DNA from: a virus
DNA length: 64,000 nt
Strand: one strand, 5' to 3'
Virus record (IMG/VR): IMGVR_UViG_3300021962_000030
Location: 62,001 to 126,000 of that record
This document shows positions 46,172-53,093 of the stretch, one piece after another. The position numbers and the translations under genes were made by a program. A model generated the notes under the pieces. It made no database searches, was not told the DNA's origin, and saw only the letters and a program-made list of their open reading frames with translations. The stretch's first letter is position 1. Each line of letters begins with the position of its first letter.

Positions 46172-46272
46172 GATCTTAGAAACAATTGGGTTGGGGTTGG
46201 GGGGTGCCCTTAGTTCCCCCCGTTGTGGCAGTTGTGCCACTTCCTAGAGCAGAGTGGAGGTCTTTCCCTCCC

Positions 46273-46318
46273 GTATCTTCATCATACCCCCCGGAAGGGG
46301 TTCGGAAGGTTTTTCAGC
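46273..46318 (-). promoter_or_regulatory. PeSL-like stem-loop/promoter cassette
   Basis: The minus strand has GCTGAAAAACCTTCC, a CCTTCC/GGAAGG-type stem, then TATGATGAAGATACGG (TATGAT 46281-46286). The shared leader is followed by a further GGGGGG/CCCCCC hairpin at about 46199-46221 before the 86-aa gene. Confidence 0.62.
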
Positions 46319-46327
46319 AGATGTGCA

Positions 46328-46555
46328 TCAGAAGTGAGATTCGGACCAATCAAGCATTTCGCTATACTTAGCGATGCCATCATAGCAACGCTTGCTCATC
46401 TCATGATCACCGTCTGCAACATAACCTTTCAGGAATTCGAAGCAATACTTGATACGCAGTTCAGGTGCGATTGCTTCCAGTTGTTGACGCTTACGCTCTT
46501 GATAGGAGTTGTAAGCAAACATTTCACGATCTTCGAATGACATTTGGTGAAACAT
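46328..46555 (-). CDS. Hypothetical protein, 75 aa
   Basis: The ATG at 46553-46555 begins MFHQMSFEDREMFAYNSYQE, then RKRQQLEAIAPELRIKYCFE and FLKGYVADGDHEMSKRCYDG. The ATG follows the shared leader (AAAGGAAAGGACCCACACC), which supplies a good SD. The helical, Lys/Arg- and Glu-rich layout with the GDHEMSKRCYDGI end recurs in phages; the role is unknown. Confidence 0.75.
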   Translation of the reverse strand: MFHQMSFEDREMFAYNSYQERKRQQLEAIAPELRIKYCFEFLKGYVADGDHEMSKRCYDGIAKYSEMLDWSESHF

Positions 46556-46574
46556 GGTGTGGGTCCTTTCCTTT

Positions 46575-46621
46575 GGTATCTTCATCATACCCCCCAGAGA
46601 GGGTCTGGAGGGTTTTTCAGC
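46575..46621 (-). promoter_or_regulatory. PeSL-like stem-loop/promoter cassette with shared leader
   Basis: The minus strand has GCTGAAAAACCCTCCAGACC, a CCCTCC/GGGGGG stem, and TATGATGAAGATACC (TATGAT 46584-46589), continuing as AAAGGAAAGGACCCACACC up to the ATG. The leader carries the SD. Confidence 0.68.
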
Positions 46622-46633
46622 AGAAGTGATGCA

Positions 46634-47032
46634 TTACCACTTCTCCATCCACCCATGGCGGGTGCATTCTAAAGTAACGCCAGCACGGTTGATGTTACGA
46701 TCAAAATCAACATTTGCGGCACGAAGTGCATCATGATCAATCTTGGTTGCATCACAGTAGAATTTGATCGCACCATATGCAGTTTGAATCCTAGCAGCAC
46801 CGTTGAGTTCATTATACTCAAGAACGGTATACTTGGTGAAATCAGTGCCGCCGCGGCCAACGGCTTTACCATCTACAACTGCATCATCTTTGATGTCGAT
46901 ATAATGCTCCTGAAATCCGTATGCATCATAATAGCGACCATTCGGAAGTGCAACACCGGGAGCACATGCAGTGGTGAGAATAGCAAGACCAGCAACCAGA
47001 ATGCCGGTGAGTTTGGTGAGAGTGGCAGTCAT
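46634..47032 (-). CDS. Predicted lipoprotein, 132 aa
   Basis: The N-terminus MTATLTKLTGILVAGLAILT then TACAPG is a signal peptide with a lipobox-like LTTAC (Cys at residue 23). The mature part is beta-rich with a VGRGGTDFTKYTVLEYNELN segment and a C-terminal TLECTRHGWMEKW. A phage-encoded envelope lipoprotein could act in superinfection exclusion, as known lipoproteins of other phages do; that is inference. Confidence 0.75.
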   Translation of the reverse strand: MTATLTKLTGILVAGLAILTTACAPGVALPNGRYYDAYGFQEHYIDIKDDAVVDGKAVGRGGTDFTKYTVLEYNELNGAARIQTAYGAIKFYCDATKIDHDALRAANVDFDRNINRAGVTLECTRHGWMEKW

Positions 47033-47050
47033 GGTGTGGGTCCTCCCCTT

Positions 47051-47097
47051 TCTGTTATCAGTATAGGGTCCCGCAGGACCCCGACTGAGTTTTCAGC
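47051..47097 (-). promoter_or_regulatory. PeSL-like cassette, TATACT variant
   Basis: The minus strand has GTGCTGAAAACTCAG, a GGGTCC/GGACCC stem, and TATACTGATAAC (TATACT 47060-47065) before the lipoprotein gene. Confidence 0.58.
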
Positions 47098-47377
47098 ACA
47101 TGTGCAGCACAGGTGCTGGTTGAACAGAAAAGGTGCCCAATCGGTCACAAGAGATAGAAACAGCGTGAGAAGGTGCTCCACACTCATCTACAACTTCCCA
47201 CCAATCTTCACCTTCTTGAATCACAACATAACCGAAACATCCAGCGATGGAAAGAGACTTAAGGCCCCACTTTTCTGCATGAGTCTGATAATTCCACCAA
47301 GTCCTTTCGTTATAGAATTTGGAGGAATCATCAGAGCGAGGACCAAACGTGATGCAGGTGAATTTGAATTTGTCCAT
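47093..47377 (-). CDS. Hypothetical protein, 94 aa
   Basis: MDKFKFTCITFGPRSDDSSK then WWNYQTHAEKWGLKSLSIAG and YVVIQEGEDWWEVVDECGAP. A Trp- and Cys-rich beta protein without signal peptide. The last residues overlap the TATACT cassette by a few bases. The function is unknown. Confidence 0.72.
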   Translation of the reverse strand: MDKFKFTCITFGPRSDDSSKFYNERTWWNYQTHAEKWGLKSLSIAGCFGYVVIQEGEDWWEVVDECGAPSHAVSISCDRLGTFSVQPAPVLHMC

Positions 47378-47379
47378 GA

Positions 47380-47535
47380 TCAGGAGATTGCACGAAGGTG
47401 TTTACGGGTGTCGAAACCTTTAGCATGTTCTTCCTTGCGCAACTTAGCAGCAAGTTCTGCAAAGGTATAGGGTTGATTTGCAGCAATCATGATTAATTGC
47501 TGAGATTGCAAATCACACGCCAATTGGTAAGACAT
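47380..47535 (-). CDS. Small protein, 51 aa
   Basis: The start ATG 47533-47535 gives MSYQLACDLQSQQLIMIAAN then YTFAELAAKLRKEEHAKGFD. A longer frame exists but would begin inside the adjoining 39-aa gene. The helical Lys/Glu-rich end is soluble. Unknown function. Confidence 0.65.
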   Translation of the reverse strand: MSYQLACDLQSQQLIMIAANQPYTFAELAAKLRKEEHAKGFDTRKHLRAIS

Positions 47536-47542
47536 GGTGAAT

Positions 47543-47662
47543 TCAGTTGGCAAGAGCGTGACAATGAGCAAGGGCACCATAAGTCCTGAGAGCATACTGA
47601 TATGCTTCAACTTTGGTGTAGAAGCACGCCACGGGACTTCCTTTGTAGTAGAGAGTGAACAT
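47543..47662 (-). CDS. Microprotein, 39 aa
   Basis: Complete frame MFTLYYKGSPVACFYTKVEA then YQYALRTYGALAHCHALAN. It starts just after the leader of the cassette at 47681-47726 and ends 7 bp before the 51-aa gene. The MFTLYYxGxP start is similar to phage proteins with a small beta-alpha fold. Confidence 0.65.
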   Translation of the reverse strand: MFTLYYKGSPVACFYTKVEAYQYALRTYGALAHCHALAN

Positions 47663-47680
47663 GGTGGGTCTCCTCCTTTG

Positions 47681-47726
47681 GTATCTTCATCATACCCCCT
47701 CAGGACCCCCCGGAGGGTTTTTCAGC
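47681..47726 (-). promoter_or_regulatory. PeSL-like stem-loop/promoter cassette
   Basis: The minus strand has GCTGAAAAACCCTCC, a CCCTCC/GGGGG stem, and TATGATGAAGATACC (TATGAT 47689-47694), then an AAAGGAGG SD just before the 39-aa gene's ATG. Confidence 0.65.
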
Positions 47727-47735
47727 ATCGATGCG

Positions 47736-48020
47736 TCACATACGTTCACGCATCATCCGGTGAGCATGAGATTCTACAACTTTTAGTCCATCTTCTGTAG
47801 ATGATACAAACCACGCTGCACATGTGCTTCCGTTGAGTGCAACTTCATCAGCAATCTTCCACGAATTCCCATAATATTGAATCAGCACGTAGTAATCATC
47901 AACTGCGCCAGCAATGAGTTGATTGAATGCATGGTAAACAGTATACTCATCTTCATGACGAACATGATGATTAAAAATATTTCCATCTTCTAGAAGACGT
48001 GCGGTGATGATTTCAAACAT
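47736..48020 (-). CDS. Hypothetical protein, 94 aa
   Basis: MFEIITARLLEDGNIFNHHV then RHEDEYTVYHAFNQLIAGAV and YYVLIQYYGNSWKIADEVAL. The C-terminus is His/Arg/Met-rich (SHAHRMMRERM). No membrane span. Starts downstream of the cassette at 48041-48085. Family unknown. Confidence 0.75.
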   Translation of the reverse strand: MFEIITARLLEDGNIFNHHVRHEDEYTVYHAFNQLIAGAVDDYYVLIQYYGNSWKIADEVALNGSTCAAWFVSSTEDGLKVVESHAHRMMRERM

Positions 48021-48040
48021 GGTGGGTCTTTGATCTCAAC

Positions 48041-48085
48041 AATGTCAGCATATGCCCCTCAGGGCCCCCTGCAGGGTATTTCAGC
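48041..48085 (-). promoter_or_regulatory. PeSL-like cassette, degenerate
   Basis: The minus strand has GCTGAAATACCC, a GCAGGGGGCCCTGAGGGGC stem-loop, and CATATGCTGACAT in place of TATGAT. The -10-like element is degraded, but the context and spacing to the ATG at 48018-48020 are kept. Confidence 0.45.
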
Positions 48086-48091
48086 AGATAT

Positions 48092-48424
48092 TTAGCGGGA
48101 GAGCATCACCCGTGCAGCACGACCGCTGTTATAAGTCCACAGAACGGCAGATGCGAATCGATTCTTTACATCTTCACCGTTCACTTCCCACCATAGTTGT
48201 ACAGCAGCGATCACATCTTTCACGAATGAGTATACTTTATGCAGGAATGCTTTAATCTCAGTCTCATGCTCTTTTACATATTCGATCACCACAGTTACAA
48301 TCACTGCCACGAAGGCAACTAGTGTAACAAATTGATTCCAGAGATTCTTATAATCCACTGCCCGAAGATAATCATAAAGATCATTCACAGGGGGAAAAGA
48401 TTTGGCGAAAGGTTGAGTGTTCAT
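48092..48424 (-). CDS. Single-span membrane protein, 110 aa
   Basis: After a soluble start (FPPVNDLYDYLRAVDYKNLW), residues about 33-50 (VTLVAFVAVIVTVVIEYV) form a transmembrane helix. The rest is a charged amphipathic helix (KEHETEIKAFLHKVYSFVKD, then VIAAVQLWWEV). Similar one-pass proteins with a WNxFVTLVAF core occur in cyanophages. The role is unknown; membrane association during infection is inferred. Confidence 0.78.
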   Translation of the reverse strand: MNTQPFAKSFPPVNDLYDYLRAVDYKNLWNQFVTLVAFVAVIVTVVIEYVKEHETEIKAFLHKVYSFVKDVIAAVQLWWEVNGEDVKNRFASAVLWTYNSGRAARVMLSR

Positions 48425-48558
48425 GATTTCAAAAGAATTAATTGTGTGGTGGCAATCCGTCTGCCTCCACGTTCACACCATAGCACTCCCAGGACCACGT
48501 GACGTGCTGCAGATACGAATCTTAACCGCAGCATCATGCATCATGTTACACGTGTATA

Positions 48559-48705
48559 CTACCAGAGATCATCTGTGTTGAGTTCTTTTACATCTACCTC
48601 TAGATGTTCACCACCTTCAAGATTTAAAATAGTATCCCAATCTAAATCTTGAGGATCAAAATCATCCATAACTTCTAGATCTAGAGTAATTCTGTACCTA
48701 TGCAT
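48559..48705 (-). CDS. Small acidic protein, 48 aa
   Basis: From ATG 48703-48705: MHRYRITLDLEVMDDFDPQD then LDWDTILNLEGGEHLEVDV. The RITLDLEV..DFDPxxLDW..ILxLEGGExx pattern recurs in marine cyanophage small proteins. A 53-aa version starting at 48718-48720 is possible. The stop TAG is at 48559-48561. Function unknown. It is the last minus-strand gene before the repeat region. Confidence 0.75.
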   Translation of the reverse strand: MHRYRITLDLEVMDDFDPQDLDWDTILNLEGGEHLEVDVKELNTDDLW

Positions 48706-48720
48706 CTGTGCGTATACCAT

Positions 48721-49305
48721 AAGAACCATCTGAACTCTATGTGTATTATACCGCGCTTAGATTAATAAGGCAAGCGTTGAATGTATATATGCAGCATGTG
48801 TAAATCTAGTGTACTTATGTGAAGTATGTACATGAATCTAGATGTGTATATGCAGCATACATGAATCTAGATGTATATGTGTATGATGTGAATCTAGTTG
48901 CATATGTGCAGCAGATCTAGTGCAATCTAGTTGTGTATATGATGTGCTGTAATCTAGTTGCAGAAATCTAGTTGCATATGTGCAGCAGATCTAGTTGTGT
49001 TTCAGCGGACCCGTGGCATTTCTGCAGCGTCCCTGGGGCAAATTTTCCGCGTCCCGTGGTTGACAAACTGCGCGTCCGGTGCTAAGCTGTCCAAGATCAC
49101 AAGACCTGGGGGCATTTAAATGATCATAAGTGTATTAAAGATCTAGTTACATGATGTATAGATGATTTAATACATGATGATGATTAATCTAGTTGTGTAT
49201 ATGATGATTAATCTAGTACATGAATCTAGTTGTGTATATGATGATGAATCTAGTTACATCTAGTTGTATAATACATGATGATTAATCTAGTTGTGTATAC
49301 ATTGT
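48721..49305. repeat. Gene-free region with 16 ATCTAG iterons flanking a GC-rich island
   Basis: In 585 bp no credible gene is seen on either strand. ATCTAG occurs 16 times, always in the same orientation, between 48804 and 49290 (starts 48804, 48836, 48865, 48892, 48915, 48925, 48952, 48966, 48989, 49141, 49187, 49211, 49224, 49248, 49258, 49285). Fewer than one is expected by chance. Longer forms share AATCTAGTTGTGTATATGAT. A GC-rich island at about 49000-49110 interrupts the array and carries three GCGTCC copies about 22 bp apart and a sigma70-like promoter. An origin, recombination hotspot, protein-binding iteron array or ncRNA locus are the candidates. Confidence 0.7.
49060..49088 (+). 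promoter_or_regulatory. Sigma70-like promoter in the GC-rich island
   Basis: TTGACA (49060-49065), a 17-bp spacer, then TAAGCT (49083-49088) on the plus strand. It has a perfect -35 and ideal spacing in an otherwise promoter-poor stretch. No gene lies within 400 bp downstream; the transcript would run through the second half of the iterons towards the GIY-YIG gene. Confidence 0.5.
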
Positions 49306-49392
49306 TTAAAGAGATAATAAGATCAATATAAGTATCGTACCCATCCATATACCCATTAAAGCAACAGTTAATTGAAACATAATACTATCCAT
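49306..49392 (-). CDS. Transmembrane microprotein, 28 aa
   Basis: Complete frame MDSIMFQLTVALMGIWMGTI then LILILLSL: one hydrophobic helix with almost no soluble part. The start at 49390-49392 follows an AGGAG and a TATAAT box. Such short frames are weak evidence alone, but the promoter and SD upstream make it plausible. Confidence 0.5.
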   Translation of the reverse strand: MDSIMFQLTVALMGIWMGTILILILLSL

Positions 49393-49412
49393 ATCTAATG
49401 GTTTATACTCCT

Positions 49413-49418
49413 ATTATA
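49413..49418 (-). promoter_or_regulatory. -10 box (TATAAT) upstream of the 28-aa gene
   Basis: The minus strand reads GTGCTATAATAGGAG; TATAAT occupies 49413-49418, followed by AGGAG. A late-like AATAAATA lies about 19 bp further upstream. It would drive the microprotein gene away from the plus-strand endonuclease gene. Confidence 0.45.
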
Positions 49419-49494
49419 GCACACTTAAACCTTTTATTTATTCCTCTAAAACATATATATTTTTACGTTTAACACAAACATCATATTATTCATT

Positions 49495-50301
49495 ATGACA
49501 AATACGGGCACAATATACCTCATTCTCAATCGTGTCAATGGACATAAGTATGTGGGTCAAACTAGGCAACAATTGAACACCAGATGGAAGGCACATCTGA
49601 CTGAAGCACGTTCTTATCCTACTCGTCCTCTCTACTATGCAATTAACAAATATGGTGCAGATAAGTTTACCATTAAGGTATTAGAAGAATGTTCGGTAGA
49701 TAAGTTAAATGAAAGAGAAGTGTATTGGATTTCTAAACTCAATACCTTTAAAAGTGGTGTCGATTATAATGCAACTGCAGGTGGTGATTTCTTTGAACAT
49801 ACAGAGGCTACTAAACAAAAGATCTCTGAAGGAATGAGAAAGGTAGAGCGTTCGGATGAATGGATACAGAACATGTCTACCTCATTAAAGGAAAAGGCAA
49901 AGAAAGAACCTTGGGGGTTTTTGAATGCAAAGAATAGAGCAGATGGTAAACATACACGTCGTAGAGTTAAAGGTGTATGTGTCACCACTGGAAAAGAGAG
50001 AATCTTTGAAAGTATGACTGAAGCAGCAAGACAGGTGAATGGAAAGAGTGGTAATATCTGTGCTGCGATCAAGAACAATTGGATGGCATATGGTTACAGA
50101 TGGGAAAAGATTGATACACGTCCCAGTAAGTTACAATGCTATGGTGTGAATAAGCATACTGGTGAACAAACAGTCGTCTTTCCCAGTATTAAAGCTGCAT
50201 GTCGTTATATGGGTGGAGATCATGATTCTGGTATTCGCAAAGCATTAAAAGCACCAGGAGTGTCCACATGGTATGGATACTACTGGTTCTTTGTGGCATA
50301 G
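49495..50301 (+). CDS. GIY-YIG homing endonuclease with NUMOD modules, 268 aa
   Basis: The only clear plus-strand gene. Residues 4-90 form the GIY-YIG nuclease: GTIYLILNRVNGHKYVGQTR, the conserved R28-like helix and E/N residues in DKLNEREVYWISKLNTF. Residues about 100-118 (HTEATKQKISEGMRK) are a NUMOD3 DNA-binding motif. Two NUMOD1-like units follow (ERIFESMTEAARQVNGKSGN and TVVFPSIKAACRYMGGDHDS). This is a free-standing homing endonuclease of the phage seg/mob type that promotes its own spread. It converges with the minus-strand gene at 50280, overlapping by 22 bp. An insertion next to the iteron region is inferred. Confidence 0.88.
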   Translation: MTNTGTIYLILNRVNGHKYVGQTRQQLNTRWKAHLTEARSYPTRPLYYAINKYGADKFTIKVLEECSVDKLNEREVYWISKLNTFKSGVDYNATAGGDFFEHTEATKQKISEGMRKVERSDEWIQNMSTSLKEKAKKEPWGFLNAKNRADGKHTRRRVKGVCVTTGKERIFESMTEAARQVNGKSGNICAAIKNNWMAYGYRWEKIDTRPSKLQCYGVNKHTGEQTVVFPSIKAACRYMGGDHDSGIRKALKAPGVSTWYGYYWFFVA

Positions 50302-50744
50302 AGTAGCACAATACAAACACCAACTGCAATACCAATCAAAGTGAATGGTGCAATGTCATTCACTCCCAAAGGTAATCTTTGATAGGTCTCAGAATCATCA
50401 GATCCATTTCTACACTTAGATGAAGATGCATAATCCCAGATTACTCTTGGTCCTTCGGTGTAGAACATTTTTGGATAATCATAATATCCAATCTCTGCCT
50501 TGCAGATCTTACCTGAAGAGATTACATATCCACCTGAACAGGAGACTTCAAATCCTTCTTCTGTTTCAATCAGATGAAGATCAGATTGCTCAAAATGCTT
50601 GGCTTTGATGCCTCTTGACCTTGCATTAAAGTGAGATTGCATTTCCTTACACTCTGCCTTAAATGGAAGATTCGCAGCAGAAACAGAACCACCTGTCGTA
50701 AGTGCAAGGAATGCAATTAAAGATGCAATAGTAGATTTAAGCAT
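50280..50744 (-). CDS. Predicted secreted/membrane protein with signal peptide, 154 aa
   Basis: MLKSTIASLIAFLALTTGGS then VSAANLPF is a signal peptide with an AxA-type cleavage site near residue 23. The mature part has four Cys and ends in a hydrophobic helix (FTLIGIAVGVCIVLLYATKN), giving a C-terminal anchor. The start at 50742-50744 overlaps the PTOX stop by 8 bp. A periplasmic or inner-membrane role is likely; the family is unrecognised. Confidence 0.75.
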   Translation of the reverse strand: MLKSTIASLIAFLALTTGGSVSAANLPFKAECKEMQSHFNARSRGIKAKHFEQSDLHLIETEEGFEVSCSGGYVISSGKICKAEIGYYDYPKMFYTEGPRVIWDYASSSKCRNGSDDSETYQRLPLGVNDIAPFTLIGIAVGVCIVLLYATKNQ

Positions 50745-51363
50745 GATACTCTTTTTCACAATACTGACATGTAAGAACATGTTGCATTTCATCATTTCTC
50801 ACTTCACGAATCACATCCGCAAGTGTTTCCAGTTTGGGACGACGTTGAAGTTCGCATTGTGGTTGAAACTTGTCAAATAGATACTGATTCTCCTCATTCA
50901 CATAATAGGTGATTGCGGCAGCAGGAACTGGTCCTTTCAGCAGATCTGAGTCAGATTGAAGAAACTTATCATAGGTCCCATAGGCATGTTTCTCAATCTC
51001 TGCCATCATGTAGTATGCTGCTGGGGCATCTACCACATACAAAATCACAACTGCCCAGTAATACAGTAGAGCAGCATGATAGGCTATAAATCGATTGATC
51101 CATTGCTTGTTGCCACCCAGTTCTTCAAAGATGCGAAGATGATGTTCTTCATTATAGGATTCTGCATAATGCACACTCAGCCAATCATAGCGATCCCACA
51201 TACCCAGAGATTGATACAGGTGCAGAACACTCATCCATGAGAAATAAGGTACTCGCGCAACTGTTTCCAATACCCAAAATCGTTCGATTGGTGCATTCTT
51301 GTAAACAATATCCAGTAGAAATACAACTACTGACACCATAAGATTTGCAATTAAACGTGTCAT
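50737..51363 (-). CDS. ptox: Plastoquinol terminal oxidase (PTOX / alternative oxidase family), 208 aa
   Basis: An AOX-family di-iron oxidase that moves electrons from plastoquinol to O2. The ligand motifs are in order: LETVARVPYFSW (E33), NEEHHLRIFEELGG (E72, H75), EIEKHAYGTY (E124) and RNDEMQHV (E192, H195). Two membrane-associated helices flank them. Length fits short cyanobacterial/cyanophage PTOX. Known cyanophage PTOX genes are thought to relieve electron pressure when the phage suppresses CO2 fixation. The ATG at 51361-51363 overlaps the upstream TGA (TGATG). The start of the motif set is complete, so it should be active. Confidence 0.9.
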   Translation of the reverse strand: MTRLIANLMVSVVVFLLDIVYKNAPIERFWVLETVARVPYFSWMSVLHLYQSLGMWDRYDWLSVHYAESYNEEHHLRIFEELGGNKQWINRFIAYHAALLYYWAVVILYVVDAPAAYYMMAEIEKHAYGTYDKFLQSDSDLLKGPVPAAAITYYVNEENQYLFDKFQPQCELQRRPKLETLADVIREVRNDEMQHVLTCQYCEKEYHA

Positions 51364-51761
51364 ATCCACACTCCAATTTCTTTTCTGGTTGCAATTTGAT
51401 AATCTTGAAGTTTTCCTCTTACAAAATGAAGCCTACAGAGTGGAGCATCATCATAAGATTCATTACCTCTGTAATTATACACCGTTACATAATCTGTCAA
51501 CTCAACTGGTTTGACCTTTCCATGCTTTCCAGTTGATTTAACTTTGTATTTGAACAAGGCAGACTTCAGAGTTCCATCATCAACCCAATTTGGATCTTCT
51601 TGAAGTTCACTCGTTCCTGTGTAATCTGTAATCCACAATTGACCAGAAGGATCCATCCAATAGTAATCCATGAAGGAATTTAGATCTTTGGTCTGACACT
51701 CCACATTTGTAAAACGTGGGCCCAGATCATAAGATGACCTGAAAGTGTCGTACATACCCAT
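51360..51761 (-). CDS. Conserved phage protein, MGMYDT family, 133 aa
   Basis: MGMYDTFRSSYDLGPRFTNV then ECQTKDLNSFMDYYWMDPSG follows the MGMYDT...xxQTKDL pattern of a small protein family common in phages. The C-terminal half (DYVTVYNYRGNESYDDAPLC) is beta-rich. The function is unknown. It overlaps PTOX by 4 bp, so the two are co-translated. Confidence 0.8.
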   Translation of the reverse strand: MGMYDTFRSSYDLGPRFTNVECQTKDLNSFMDYYWMDPSGQLWITDYTGTSELQEDPNWVDDGTLKSALFKYKVKSTGKHGKVKPVELTDYVTVYNYRGNESYDDAPLCRLHFVRGKLQDYQIATRKEIGVWI

Positions 51762-51764
51762 AAT

Positions 51765-52082
51765 TTAGATCTCCGTTGACTTATAATGATTTAGCATGTG
51801 TTGAGTATATGTCTTCCAATAAGATAGAAGATCTTCATCGGATGCAGCATTCACAAATTCTTCACTGAATTCATCTCCAAGTGCGAACAACAGATCATCA
51901 TTCAGATCCATTTCAATATGTCCGCGATTTAACTCAAACCAAAAGTCATCTGCAATTTCAACTTCTGTTTGTGCAGTTGAATAGAACATATATCGCATCC
52001 AGTGCCAGAATGGCGTCTTGTACAGAAAGATGGTGCGATAGAACAGACTATCCTTAAACTGCTGTAGAAAGGACTTGAACAT
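51765..52082 (-). CDS. Hypothetical protein, 105 aa
   Basis: From ATG 52080-52082: MFKSFLQQFKDSLFYRTIFL then FWHWMRYMFYSTAQTEVEIA and ELNRGHIEMDLNDDLLFALG. A later ADFWFEL/MDLND pattern is acidic. Longer starts at 52094 are possible and would overlap the upstream gene more. An N-terminal amphipathic/hydrophobic part may be membrane-near. Family unknown. Confidence 0.7.
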   Translation of the reverse strand: MFKSFLQQFKDSLFYRTIFLYKTPFWHWMRYMFYSTAQTEVEIADDFWFELNRGHIEMDLNDDLLFALGDEFSEEFVNAASDEDLLSYWKTYTQHMLNHYKSTEI

Positions 52083-52230
52083 TTTCAAATTCATAATGAG
52101 GTACAACGATACGGACTTCTTCAGATGGATGTGATGCTTCGCGCATCAGAATTGAGATAGAACTTTGTGTTGCATATACAATCGGTCCCGTAATCTCTTT
52201 ATATCTAACAAACGTTCCTATTGAAAACAT
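52054..52230 (-). CDS. Hypothetical protein, 58 aa
   Basis: Complete frame MFSIGTFVRYKEITGPIVYA then TQSSISILMREASHPSEEVR and IVVPHYEFENVQVLS. It overlaps both neighbours (29-41 bp downstream, 13 bp upstream) in different frames, as expected of compressed phage genes. The beta-rich FVRYKEIxGxIVYATxxSISIL segment is typical of small phage regulators, but no family is named. Confidence 0.7.
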   Translation of the reverse strand: MFSIGTFVRYKEITGPIVYATQSSISILMREASHPSEEVRIVVPHYEFENVQVLSTAV

Positions 52231-52505
52231 AATTCTAAGGGAGATAGTTTAAGTGGCATAGAAGTATAATTCCTTGTGTCAGAGATATTGACCTTCTTTC
52301 CTACTTTCGTTGCATTGATTGGGGCATAATATTCATCCTTTTTGAGAGAATAAAATCCCCAAATACATGAAACTGTCTCACCATTGTTATAATCGAATTT
52401 GCGATGATGGCGAATCCAGATTGAAAGTACACCACGCTTAAACTCCTGAACTTCATATGAATATCCTTTTGGAGGTTTGTGATGAAATGATTTGGGAAGT
52501 TTCAT
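52218..52505 (-). CDS. Conserved phage protein, 95 aa
   Basis: MKLPKSFHHKPPKGYSYEVQ then GVLSIWIRHHRKFDYNNGET and CIWGFYSLKKDEYYAPINAT: a small basic beta protein with the 'KPPKGYxYExxxF...IW..H...F.YN....IW.F.....' pattern known from many phages. Function unknown. Overlaps the next gene by 13 bp. Confidence 0.8.
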   Translation of the reverse strand: MKLPKSFHHKPPKGYSYEVQEFKRGVLSIWIRHHRKFDYNNGETVSCIWGFYSLKKDEYYAPINATKVGKKVNISDTRNYTSMPLKLSPLELCFQ

Positions 52506-52511
52506 GTTTAT

Positions 52512-52685
52512 TTACACGTCGTATTCTTTATCGGCAGACAGAAGTTCATTGTAATATCGGAGACTTCGAACCTCACTTTCCAGACGGTGAACCTCATTGA
52601 CAAGATCATCAACAACTGATCGAAGCCATTCTGGATTGTCACTATCAAAAGAATGTGCCAGCAAATCTACAAGTTTTTCATTCAT
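52512..52685 (-). CDS. Small coiled-coil protein, 57 aa
   Basis: MNEKLVDLLAHSFDSDNPEW then LRSVVDDLVNEVHRLESEVR and YYNELLSADKEYDV. Residues 20-45 form a short coiled coil. The ATG overlaps the upstream stop by 4 bp. Function unknown. Confidence 0.72.
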   Translation of the reverse strand: MNEKLVDLLAHSFDSDNPEWLRSVVDDLVNEVHRLESEVRSLRYYNELLSADKEYDV

Positions 52686-52918
52686 GTCGTAAACTCTCCA
52701 AGAACACGGGAAACTTCTTCTTCAACTAGAGCAAACCTTGATGCTCTCACAACTGCTGCCATGATCAAATTGTCATAAGCATTGTCATAATAGAATTCTG
52801 ATCGTTCGGCAAGAAGATCGTGACATTCAACATCACTCTCTGCGATGACGTTAATCATCCCACCATACTCGGAAGATGGAAACGGCACCCAATAATCAAC
52901 CTCGTAAAGAAATTTCAT
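52682..52918 (-). CDS. Hypothetical protein, 78 aa
   Basis: MKFLYEVDYWVPFPSSEYGG then MINVIAESDVECHDLLAERS and EFYYDNAYDNLIMAAVVRAS. A beta-strand start followed by helices, and a C-terminal VEEEVSRVLGEFTT. The 'xYWVPFPxSEYGG' pattern resembles small T4-like phage proteins. Function unknown. Confidence 0.75.
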   Translation of the reverse strand: MKFLYEVDYWVPFPSSEYGGMINVIAESDVECHDLLAERSEFYYDNAYDNLIMAAVVRASRFALVEEEVSRVLGEFTT

Positions 52919-52922
52919 TTGC

Positions 52923-53093
52923 TTAAATGTAACCCTCCTGAATAAGAATAGCAGCAGTTCTCTGGTAGGAACCCTGCAATGAATTTATCATACCACTTGA
53001 GACCAACTCTGTAAAGAGTTCAAGGGTCTCATCAAAGTCAAGCTCACCATTCTCATAATCCATGATCAGATCAACAAGACTTGCAGTAATCAT
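52923..53093 (-). CDS. Conserved small phage protein, 56 aa
   Basis: MITASLVDLIMDYENGELDF then DETLELFTELVSSGMINSLQ and GSYQRTAAILIQEGYI. The 'I.D.I..ENGE...EE...LF..LV..G....LQGSYxR.A..LI..G.I' pattern is widespread in phages. The function is unknown. It is the first gene after the GC-rich intergenic stretch, with a possible promoter just upstream. Confidence 0.82.
   Translation of the reverse strand: MITASLVDLIMDYENGELDFDETLELFTELVSSGMINSLQGSYQRTAAILIQEGYI

Noticed and set aside
48721-49305. CRISPR array
   Set aside because: Repeat core is 6-20 bp with irregular spacing and no unique spacers of constant length.
50737-51363. Photosystem genes (psbA, psbD, hli) near PTOX
   Set aside because: None were found on either strand in this window.
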